Source: Bursaphelenchus xylophilus
Lineage: Eukaryota; Nematoda; Chromadorea; Rhabditida; Aphelenchoididae
NCBI GenBank assembly: GCA_904066235.2
Contig: CAJFCV020000003.1
Coordinates: 6,386,001 to 6,450,000, forward strand
DNA: 64,000 nucleotides
Direction of reading: 5' to 3'
The notes beneath the pieces were generated by a model. That model made no database searches. It was not told where the DNA came from and was given only the letters and a program-made list of their open reading frames with translations. The translations under genes and the position numbers were made by a program. Position 1 is the first letter of the stretch; each line of letters begins with the position of its first letter. Positions 55,001 to 64,000 of this stretch are shown piece after piece.

Positions 55001-58000
55001 ACCCATTCCCACGAACGCGGTCAATGAATATGTTGGACCTGACGGTTCGCCTTTGCCGACAAGTGCTGATGGAAACATTGTTCTTTACCCAGAATCCGAT
55101 CTTGAACCAAAGACTTTGCCAACTGACAAAACTGGAAGGGAACCACCTCAAGTTGTCGATGAAGACGGACATCCTCTGCCTACGGATGCCTATGGAAAGT
55201 ATTTGGGTCCGGATGGTGTCCCGCTTTCTGTTGATGAAATGGGGAGGGTACTGAAAGAAGACGGGACACTTTACCCTCAGAATGACAAGGGACACTTTGT
55301 GGTTCCCACATCTCGAGGTCAAGGAGAATTATTATCAACTGAGCTTCCGACTAAAGAAATTACCGAGGCACCTCGTCCAACAAATAAGGATGGAACTCCT
55401 GCTGTTGTCGTAGGCCCTGATGGTAATCCCCTTCCAACCAATGGTCAAGGCCAATTTCTGATGGAAGATGGTAGTCCCGTACCAACCAATGCTGACGCGC
55501 AATATGTTGATCCTCAAGGTTCAGTGCTCCCGATTAATGCAGATGGTCAATCTGAATGGAACGCTGGAGAGGATGAGACCCCCAAAGTTCTCCCAACTGA
55601 TGTTACTGGCAGAGAAATCTATCCTATCGTCAATCCGCAGGGCATTCCGTGGCCAACTGACGTAACAGGACGTCACGTCGACCACAAAGGAGAGCAGATT
55701 CCCTTGGATGACTTTGGTCATCCTATTGGCCCCGATGGAAACGTTCTAGAAAAGAATGATGATGGGCATTATGTTTTTAAGCCAGACATAAGACCTACTG
55801 ATGCGACTGGTAGAGAAATTGTAGTTGTGGGACCTGATGGACAACCATTGAAGACGGATGACAAGGGTAAATTCCTGGACAAAGACCAATCACCCATCCC
55901 AACCAATGCCGCCAACGAGTATGTGGGTCCAGATGGATCTCCTCTCCCTACCACCTCAGATGGAAATGTCATCTTCGGCGCGGATTCGATACCTGAAGCC
56001 AAGACCTTGCCAACTGACGTTACGGGGAAGCTTATATACCCGATTGTACGGCCTGATGGGTCTCCTCTGGCGACAGACGAAACTCATAGGTATGTCGACG
56101 AGAATGGAGAATTGATCCCTGTGGATGACTCTGGAAGACCACTAGACAAAGATCAGGAACTACTACCCACCGATATTAGTGGGGCCTATGTTTTAAAGCA
56201 AGATATAACCCCAGAGAAAGACGACAGAGTTACACTCGAAGTAGAACCAGAAGGCCAGCCGAAGGTAACTGAACTGCCTACCGACTCCACCGACGTTAAG
56301 CCAACTAGTGAATCTGGGAAACCAATTATCGTCGTGAATTCCGACGGAATCCCTCTCCCCACGAACTTCGAGGGGGCCTATGTGGACCCTCAAGGAGAGC
56401 CAATACCCACAAATGCTGATAATGAATATGTAGGACCCGACAGTTCTCCTTTGCCAACTGACCAATATGGAAACGTTGTTCTTCCTTCGGGCGACGAAGT
56501 TGTTGCTAAGACACTGCCAACCGATACGTATGGAAAGGAAGTCCATCCAATTGTAGACCCACAAGGAAATCCCCTTCCGACTGACACCTCTGGAAGACAT
56601 GTTGGTCCAGGAGGAGAACCCATCCCGGTCGATGAATACGGAAGACCTCAGAAACCAGATGGAAGTCTCCTTCCCCAGAACCCTGAAGGAGAATTTGTCT
56701 TCCATCCAATTGTTATACCTACCAGTGATAGCGGTAAACCAATTGTTGTGATTGGTGCAGATGGCTTGCCACTGCAAAAGAATGCGGCAGGAAATTACAT
56801 CAGACCTGATGGAGTTCCTGTGCCAACAAATGCTGCCAACGAGTACGTCGGTCCTGACGGATCTCCTTTACCGACGTCTGGTGACGGAAGCGTCATCATA
56901 CCCGCTGAAGAAATAGCCGCAAAAACATTGCCAACCGACAGTTATGGCAAACCCGTTCATCCAATGGTGGATCCACTGGGACACCCGTTGCCTACTGACG
57001 AAACCGGGAGACACGTGGGGCCCGACTCTGAGCCGGTCTCTGTTGATGACTCAGGGAAGCCAATTCGGCCGGATGGAAGTGTATATCCCAAGGATAAAGA
57101 AGGAAATTACGTTCTCCTGCCCCATGTGGTCCCAACTGATGACACCGGAAAGGCAATCGAAGTTGTTGGACCGGATGGACAGCCCGTTCCCAAGAACAGC
57201 GAAGGTCAGTATATAAAAGAAGATGGGCAGCCAATCCCGACAAACTCTGATAATGAGTATGTCGCCTCTGACGGATCTCTGCTACCCAAGGATTCTGATG
57301 GTAATGTTGTTATCCCCGCGGAAGAGTTGGCAGCTAGAACCCTTCCGACTGACAGTTACGGCAAGCCAATACATCCGCTGGTAGATCCACAAGGAAATCC
57401 AATCCCCACCGATGCCAGTGGAAGACATGTTGGTCCGGATGGAGAGCCTGTTGCCGTAGACGAGCACGGAAGACCAACTAGACCTGATGGAAGCTTGTAT
57501 CCAAAGGATAAAGAAGGAAACTACATTCTGCAGTCTGATGTCATTCCAACCGATCCCACCGGAAAAGCGGTTGTTGTGATAGGGCCAGGTGGAACCCCAC
57601 TGCAGAAAGATCCAGAAGGCCACTACATTAAACCAGATGGAAAACCAATTCCAACAAATGCTGCCAACGAATACGTCTCTGCTGATGGATCTCCATTGCC
57701 AACAAATGCTCTAGGGGATGTTATCATTCCAGCCGAAGAGCTCGAAGGGAAAACGCTCCCGACTGATGCTAACGGCAAAGTCATTTATCCAATCGTCGAT
57801 CCAGAAGGCAGTCCTCTTCCAACTGATGATTCTGGTAGACACATTGGACCAAACCAGAAACCAGTTCCTGTTGATGACGAGGGCAGACCGATCAATCCTG
57901 ATGGGAGCCTTTTGCCTCAGGACACTGAGGGGAGATACGTATTCAAACCAAGTGGTGTCCCCACTGACAGCAGTGGACGTCCAATCGTGGTTGTTGATGC

Positions 58001-61000
58001 TGCTGGAATTCCCCTGTCGAAGAATTCTGACGGTAATTACGTGGATTCAGATGGTGTTCCGGTCCCAACGAACTTGGCCGATGAGTTTGTTGGCCCTGAT
58101 GGTTCCCCACTTCCCACCAATGCTGATGGAAATGTTGTTGTTGGTGTTGATGATGAAATTCAGCCAAAGACATTGCCAACGGATGATACTGGAAAGGATG
58201 TACATCCCGTTGTAGATCAAGATGGGAATCTTCTGCCCACAGATAGTTCTGGGAAACACATCAAACCTGATGGAACTCCTTTGAAAATCGATGATTTCGG
58301 TCGACCCCTACAGAAAGACAACGTTCTTTTTCCAACCGATAGTGCAGGAAACTTTGTTTATTCCGATGAAATTCCAAAGGTATACGGTGATGATGGCAAA
58401 CCGGTTATTGTTGTCGGACCTGATGGTCTCCCATTAGATACAAACACTGGTGGCCAATTTGTTAGGCCTGATGGAGCTCCTATTAATGTGGAAAACGACC
58501 GTTATGTTGACGAAAACAAAACCCCGCTACCCATTAATGAACATGGTCAGGCTGTTTTTAGCCCAGGCCAAGAACCAGAGCCAAAGATATTACCAACAGA
58601 TGATACTGGAGCCATTGTTTTCCCAATTGTGGATAAAGATGGGCATCCTCTTCCAAAGAACGCCGAAGGAAAGTACATCAATAAAGAAGGAGAACTTATC
58701 CCAGTCGATGAATTCTCTCGGCCTCAAGGGCCAGATGGCAAACTGCTTCCGAAGAACGGAAAAGGCCAATACGTTCATCCGGATTCGTTCCCTGCCAGAC
58801 CAACTGATTCTTATGGAAATGCGATTCCAGTGGTCGGCAAGGACGGACAACCATTACCGATTGATGCAGAGGGTAAGATTTCTCATTTCTAGACTTCTTA
58901 TGACGTAATATTGATTTTTTAGGAAATTTTGTGGGGCCGGATAACCAACCTATCAAGATCGATGACAAAAATCATTATGTGGACTCTAACGGCGCTCGTC
59001 TTCCCATCAACGACAAAGGTCAAGCGGTGTACGATGCAACAGCAAAGATTCTTCCAACTGATGACTCTGGAAACCCGATTTATCCAGTTGTCTCAGCTGA
59101 TGGCCTTCCTTTGCCCACTGATTACACTGGTCATTATACCGACGACAGAGGAGAGATCATTCCTTTGGACGATTACGGTCATCCACTTTCTCCGGATGGA
59201 AGTGTCCTTCCGAAAAATGAACTGGGACAATATGTGCATGGGGAAGATTCTGTCGTCACTCTGAAGCCGACTGATCGGACCGGAAGACCTGTCGTTGTTG
59301 TCGATAAAAATGGAGTCCCTCTTCCAACAGATACCGTTGGAAACTACATTGGCGAGAATGGTCATCCAGTTCCTACAAACTCTGCTAACCAATACGTTGG
59401 ACCGGATGGATCTCCGCTTCCAGTTGATCCAGAGGGCCGTGTTGTTGTTGGTGCGGGAACTGAGCCTGAAGGCCGAACTCTTCCAACCGATGACACAGGA
59501 AAAGTGGTCTACCCAATTGTCAGACCCGACGGTTCTCTTCTTCCCACCGATTCGACCGGCAGATATATCGATTCATTTGGCGAACAGATCCCCGTCAACG
59601 ACTTTGGGAGACCAATCAACAAAAACACTGGCGAAGTACTACCCACCGATCAATATGACCAACACATCTTCTATGATGCCAAGCCAACTGACTCCTCAGG
59701 ACGTCTCATACAAGTAGTCGACAAAGATGGAAACCTGCTCCCAACTGACGCCACCGGCCAATTTATATTGAGTGATGGATCCCCAGTTCCCACCAACTCC
59801 CATCTTGAATACATTGGGCCTGATTCATCTCCATTGCCTCTGAACGAAGAGAACAAGGCTGTCCATCCGGGAACTAAAGCCCGTGATGAGATCTTGCCAA
59901 CAGACCATGAGGGGAAACTACTGTATCCAATCGTTCGACCTGATGGCACTCCATTGGAGCGAGATTCATCTGGAAGATACGTTGATTATTCTGGAGAGAG
60001 AATACCCATTGACGACTTTGGAAGGCCGATCGACAAAGACAAACGGCTTCTTCCAAAGATTGATGACACGACTTTTGTGTATGCTGGCGGCGTTGTCCTT
60101 CCCACTGATGCATCCGGAAAGCTGATCAGAGTGATTGATCCTGATGGACAACCTTTGCCTACTTCCATCGACGGTCTCTATGTTTCCAACGATGGAAATG
60201 TGATTCCAACTGACAACCAGGGTAATTATCTTGGTCCAGACGGCCTACCTCTTCCAATCTCTGACGATGGCACAATTGTGTATTCACATAAGCATCCTTT
60301 GCCAACAGACAAATCAGGAAGAAGTCCACTTCCAGTTGTCGATGAGAATGGTTCTCCTCGTCCAACTGATTTAACTGGCCGCTATCTCGACTTTAATGGA
60401 GTTCCACTGGAGGTCGACGAAAATGGAATTCCGCAGTATCCCGATGGCACACCTCTCAAACAAGACGATAATGGAAATTATGTTTATCAAGACCAGAGGT
60501 AACTATTTTTATTTCAACGTTAAATTATTTTTTCAGAGCGAAGGATTCTAAGCATTGCTACATGGACCGTTACGTGGAAATTATTTTGGTTATTGATACT
60601 TCAGAAAACGTGAAGATCCTGGAATACAGATTGATGAAGGAAACTATCAAATCGTTCCTCAAAGAGAATTTTGATCTCGGGGAAAACAAGGTTAGGATTG
60701 GTCTCATCAAATACGGTAGTGAAGTCGATGTCCCCGTGGCCCTCGGTGATTATTCGAATGCTGGGGAACTGCTTCGAAGAATTGGAGATACTCGTCGTTT
60801 GAAAGGGTCGCCCCAGTTGGGAGAAGCCCTTAGGGATGCTGTCAGTGAATTCAAGATCTCTGGAGCTCCAGGCTCATCCAAGGTTGTGATCGTCTTTAAG
60901 GGAGGAAGGGCCGCGTAAGTCAAATATACAGTAATCATGCTGTTGTCTATCCGTTGTATTAACAAGGGAAGTGTTTCAAGTGCGACGCCCAGATTTTCTT

Positions 61001-62662
61001 TAAATTTGAAAGTTTAGCTGGCGCTTTTATTGAAAGTTCTTTTTGGCCATATTTTTGACAGTTTCGTACGGTAAAAGTTATGTTTTTGCAGAAACATTAT
61101 CCTCTATGGTAGAAATAGGCACTCAACTTTTTATGCCAAAATTCAGAAGAAAGTGTCACATTTGTGACGACTTTCGATCTAAAAATCTCCGTCGTTTCTG
61201 CAGAGCGCGAGCTAGGAGTCTCTCATGTTAGAAAAAATTTACTTAAATTTATGTTGTTTCATCAAAATCTGAGCATCTCACTTGGAATACCCCTGTTAGT
61301 AAGGCAACTGTAAATTGCTTCTTTCAGGGATGATGTGGCTCTTCCGTCGACCCAGCTCCGAGATTACACCAAAGCGGATGTTTTCGTTGTCAGTGTGGGT
61401 CAGGATGATGACGATGACAATGAAATTGTTGGCCATGATTCGAGCAAACTGTTCAAATTCCAAGAATGGAAGTCCATGGAACCGAGTGACCTCGGCCCAA
61501 TTGCAGACAAGATTTGTGAACTGGTTCCTAGCGACCAAGCAGGACCTACAGCTTGGCCGTCTCGACCAACTCGGCCTTCTACTTCTGGTCTGCCAAGAGA
61601 ATGCTCCACAGTGGAGTACGAAGTTGACCTTGTGGTTCTCTTGGATTCTTCCAAATTTACCCAAGAAGAATTTACAAAGACCCGTGAGAGCATTGGCACC
61701 CTGGTCGACGAATCATTTGATCTGGCGCCCGACGTTGTTCGTGTTGGATTCATCGTGTTTAGTGATAAGGTCAGCGTCCCAGTAGCTCTTGGCCATTACG
61801 AAGACAAGATCGAGTTGTTGGAGAAGATCCAGGAGAGTGAATTAATGGACGGAACTGCCATTGCTTACAAAGGGTTGGATGCAGCTCGGCAACAATTCAG
61901 ACTTCATGGAAGAGGGGGTGTGTCCAAGGTTGTCCTGCTCATCACAAATGGCAATTACAGGTAAGAAATCTTCCGTGATTCGTTTAAAATGTACTTCAGA
62001 GGAAATGGCCAACAATTCGCCCAAGAGCTTCGTGACACCCATGGTATCCAGCTGTTTGTATTAGGCATAAACCCCAGTCAAGCGAGATTACCATCACTGC
62101 AGCGACTTGTTGGAGTAGAGTTCTCCAAGGAGAGATTGTTGTCCATTGAAAACATTGATGACATTTCCAACAAGTTGGACTTCCTTCGAACGTCCTTGTG
62201 TAGCAGGATCAGCCAGACCACCGTCGTTGAAGATGACTATTATACAACAGAATCTCATCGTACCACAAAACGAGACGTCACCAAGATTCCATTGAGCGAA
62301 CAAAAAGAACCTTGCAAGGACGAGGCAAAGATGTCCATCAATATTGTAATTGATAGTAATGGAGGATCTCAAGATGAAGAAGTAAGGGATCTGTATCATG
62401 TGTAATTTAATGCATTTTCTAGCACGTAAGTGACGTCAAGTCCATAGTGCAGACCTTCCTGGATGAGCGTTATGCGGAGAAAGAAAAGGATGAAAAGCCA
62501 CTGGTAAACTTGATCAACATCAACAGCAAGGATAAGAACATTTTGCACAGTAAATCTGGTGTCCCTGTCGATGATCTATTCGAAGAAATGAGTGATATAT
62601 TTGACGACGCTGTGAAAGAGAACGAAGAAATACGTGAAAAACTGCCAGACTGCCAGCATTAA
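40009..62662 (+). CDS. dig-1: Giant secreted DIG-1-like extracellular matrix protein (Sushi, EGF, Ig, FN3, repeat region, VWA)
   Basis: About 6,100 residues. Coding exons after the first: 40731-40748 (optional 18-nt microexon), 40822-40935, 41208-41518, 41652-41863, 41902-42248, 42749-42856, 42895-43018, 43059-43507, 43572-44126, 44163-44311, 44349-44802, 44844-46468, 46511-46727, 46789-47186, 47269-47485, 48163-48489, 48531-48833, 49823-50205, 50242-50437, 50476-51143, 51180-58872, 58923-60498, 60537-60914, 61328-61960, 62000-62381, 62423-62662; all phases agree. Start is 40009-40024 plus 40238-40453, or ATG at 40225 to 40453. Order: hydrophobic signal segment, Cys-rich stretch, Sushi, EGF pair, alternating Ig and FN3 domains (42895-50437), EGF (50476), aspartate/proline repeats, then VWA-like domains ([24 protein letters not shown]). 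This architecture fits nematode DIG-1, a basement-membrane protein holding neurons and gonad in place. Both VWA sites lack the full DxSxS. AATAAA at 62697. Confidence 0.75.
42365..42600. repeat. Degenerate GGCTAGC-family repeat in an intron of the matrix gene
   Basis: The intron 42249-42748 contains words ctggctagctagtc, ttggccatgggtgacaaaaac and gttggccaaac shared with the elements at 11372-11735 and 62777-63217, in decayed form. No open coding exon is seen in it. Confidence 0.35.
49122..49568. mobile_element. 447-bp TA-flanked MITE in an intron of the matrix gene
   Basis: Ends CAGGGTGGTTCAGCCGAAGC and its complement, flanked by TA (49120-49121 and 49569-49570). Nearly the whole element is one long inverted repeat around a centre near 49350 (caattgagagtctcgaaatt). 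It is the short relative of the outer part of the 6684-10643 transposon: the same words (caagtatttctccgcc, ccgaaatcggtgaaac) occur in the same order. It lies between an Ig exon and an FN3 exon. Confidence 0.75.
53190..54789 (+). repeat. Intragenic duplicated block, copy 1
   Basis: This 1,600-bp coding block recurs 3,057 bp downstream with about five base differences seen by eye. It encodes about 533 residues, from [16 protein letters not shown] to TDDSGRHI. Outside the block the neighbouring repeat units are clearly diverged. Confidence 0.9.
56247..57846 (+). repeat. Intragenic duplicated block, copy 2
   Basis: This is the second copy of the block at 53190-54789, in frame and direct orientation. 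Three amino-acid differences were noted: Asp to Gly in GP(D/G)GTPLQ, Leu to Pro in D(L/P)EG, and Asn to Ser in EG(N/S)PLP. The offset of 3,057 bp is 1,019 codons, so both copies keep the reading frame. Confidence 0.9.
60963..61295. mobile_element. GACGCTCAGA-family MITE in the intron between the VWA-coding exons
   Basis: The left end CAAGGGAAG...caagtgcgacgcccagat and right end atctgagcatctcacttgg...CCCCTG match the complete copy at 35340-35788, with a deletion in the middle and more divergence. It fills most of intron 60915-61327. Confidence 0.65.
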
Positions 62663-64000
62663 CATGATTTATATTTGTGTTTATTGTAGTATTATTAATA
62701 AAAGTACCAGTGAAACTCATCGTAATGGACGTTTTTGTCCCCAGGACGTTTTTGTCCCCAATATTGATTTTTGAAAATTCTTTGACCAGCTAACCAATGA
62801 GTTGAAATCACAGCCAAATTTTTTAATGGCTTACCAAAACTTGGCCAAAGTATCATACTTGCTTTGAAGCCTCAAAAATAGCTAGCTATTTAAAAGGTTG
62901 AAATAGGTATCAAAGTGTAGGAATGACGTCCGATTTTTTAAACGACAAGCCAAAAACCTCGATCGGCTAGCTAAAGTGTCAGAATAGCTCCGAAGCCCCG
63001 AAACAGCTAGCCAAAAAGTTGGATTCAGATTTTTACTAGCCATTTTAATAATTTGGCAGTCATTTGAAACTTTTTGCCACGCATTCCAACTTTTTAGCTA
63101 ACTTTTTTGGGGCTTTAACGCCATTCTGACAGTTTGGCCAGCCGATCTAGGTCTTCGGATAGCCCTTAAAAATTTTGGCTGTGATTTCAACTTATTGGCT
63201 AGCTGGTCAAAGAATTTAAAAAAATCAATTCTGATGACAAAAACGGCCTGGGGGGGGGCAAAAACCGATCGAGGGAAAAAAATAAAAAAATGGGGACAAA
63301 ACCGTCCTGAGGACAAAACCGGGGTGGGGACAAAAACGGGAAAACTCATATTTTATCGCTTGGGATAAGAGAATAAGAGCTGATAGGTCTGTCGTTCTTT
63401 CCAAACGATGCTAAAACAACTCCAAATCAGTCTTTCTTATTCGAAAAATCCAATGACCTTTTCTAAAATTAGATCTGTGGACTTGGCCCGTTTTCTGTTA
63501 GACTTATTTTGTTTACTGAAAATTTCAAAACTAGGGACCAAACATTAATATTGCTCCTTGCAAAACACATTGTGTATCTAACCGTAACCAATAAGATTTT
63601 ATGAATTGAAACTTGTACATTGTCCCATACGTTAATCCAAACGTACTTGTGAAAGGTCATGGGACAAGCGGAAGGCAGTTCTTTGAGCTTTTTATTGTCC
63701 GATGATCAAGGTTCTGATCTCATCCCTAAGGTGTCCTATCAATACATCAAGCGCTTCAAAAAAATTTTGTATAGAAATTTCCAAAATTTACAGAAAACAC
63801 AAATTGCAATTTTCTGAAAATGTCTGGAAAATAAAATTTGCTTTCTTCTTTCAAGAAAGATGAGAGATATTATCCAACCTTTAAAGGTATTATTGTTTGA
63901 TAAGGACACGTGGTATTAGTTTAGATAACAGAGTCTTCTCGTTATCTCAAATGGAATTCCTTTTATGCCGTACATATGATAAGCACGTGCAATTCATCTC
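62663..64000. repeat. 3' flank of the matrix gene: nested inverted repeats, then unique DNA
   Basis: AATAAA at 62697-62702 serves the matrix gene. 62727-62759 is a direct pair of GGACGTTTTTGTCCCC. 62777-63217 is an inverted-repeat element with about 50-bp arms (ctttgaccagcta...gttgaaatcacagcc and its complement). 63230-63345 has several ggggacaaaaac words in the opposite sense to the left pair, so the whole 62727-63345 region is a nested palindrome. From 63346 to the end I see only AT-rich DNA with chance ORFs. Confidence 0.6.

Larger units (their letters stand above)
50630..60495 (+). repeat. Coding repeat region of the matrix protein (PTDxxG / PDGxPLP units)
   Basis: Roughly 3,200 residues encoded almost entirely by two exons (51180-58872 and 58923-60498) plus part of 50476-51143. 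The basic unit is 14-17 residues built on LPTDxxG, then a valine-rich pair, then (P)DGxPLP; units pair as ...IVDxxGxPLPTDxxGRH... and ...DGSLLPxNxxGxYV..., and these build a higher-order period near 138 residues in the central part, marked by KTLPTD. Composition is dominated by Pro, Asp, Gly, Thr and Lys, with almost no Cys or Trp. Regular glycine/aspartate spacing suggests an extended or beta-solenoid rod, possibly binding calcium; that is inference. No bacterial-like base composition change is seen. Confidence 0.85.

Noticed and set aside
53190..57846. Bacterial origin of the repeat region
   Set aside because: It is flanked by in-phase spliceosomal introns, codon use matches neighbouring exons, and it is continuous with EGF and VWA modules.

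Overview
The window is nuclear DNA of a nematode. It holds FAR proteins, a ground-like protein and transthyretin-like proteins, families largely or wholly confined to nematodes. Many genes have introns of only 32-41 nt with GT...TTTCAG ends, and several start codons sit just behind a TTTCAG-like acceptor, as expected for trans-spliced genes. I see no bacterial operons, CRISPR arrays, rRNA or tRNA genes. I rebuilt gene models by hand, requiring open frames and matching phase at every exon junction; family names rest on recognisable motifs, not on a database search.

Layout. 1-1082 (-): 5' part of a cyclic-nucleotide-gated channel. 1411-4090 (-): ORAI calcium-channel subunit. 4903-13971 (+): leishmanolysin-like metallopeptidase, whose 5 kb fourth intron carries a transposon with long inverted arms and MULE-type transposase exons. 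14145-14435 (-): small secreted peptide. 14992-15996 (+): unrecognised three-exon gene. 16382-18463 (-): RAD9 of the 9-1-1 checkpoint clamp. 20296-22188 (-): alpha-arrestin with a GC-AG intron. 22314-23162 (-): two small genes closely upstream of it. 23163-26525: repeats. 26526-28153 (+): two FAR paralogues. 28210-28930 (-): ground-like protein. 29298-29707 (-): two doubtful short ORFs. 29914-32078 (+): vesicular glutamate transporter. 32098-33287 (-): two transthyretin-like paralogues. 33357-37105 (-): divergent ionotropic receptor. 37247-38224 (-): Shg1/BOD1-like protein. 38651-39336 (-): unrecognised protein. 40009-62662 (+): a giant secreted DIG-1-like matrix protein of about 6,100 residues in 27 coding exons (28 with the alternative first exon), about half of it a proline/aspartate/glycine repeat that contains a nearly identical 1.6 kb intragenic duplication. 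62663-64000: nested inverted repeats.

How the genes relate. The neighbourhood is a normal mixed nematode gene neighbourhood rather than one pathway. Several products belong to the nerve/secretory sphere (CNG channel, ORAI, vesicular glutamate transporter, ionotropic receptor, DIG-1-like matrix protein), but nothing shows co-regulation. Possible operon-like spacing is seen on the minus strand for 23162-20296 and for 38224-33357. Two convergent pairs have very close 3' ends (VGLUT/TTR, FAR/ground-like). Mobile DNA is abundant: at least five families of inverted-repeat elements recur in introns and intergenic DNA, some nested in each other.
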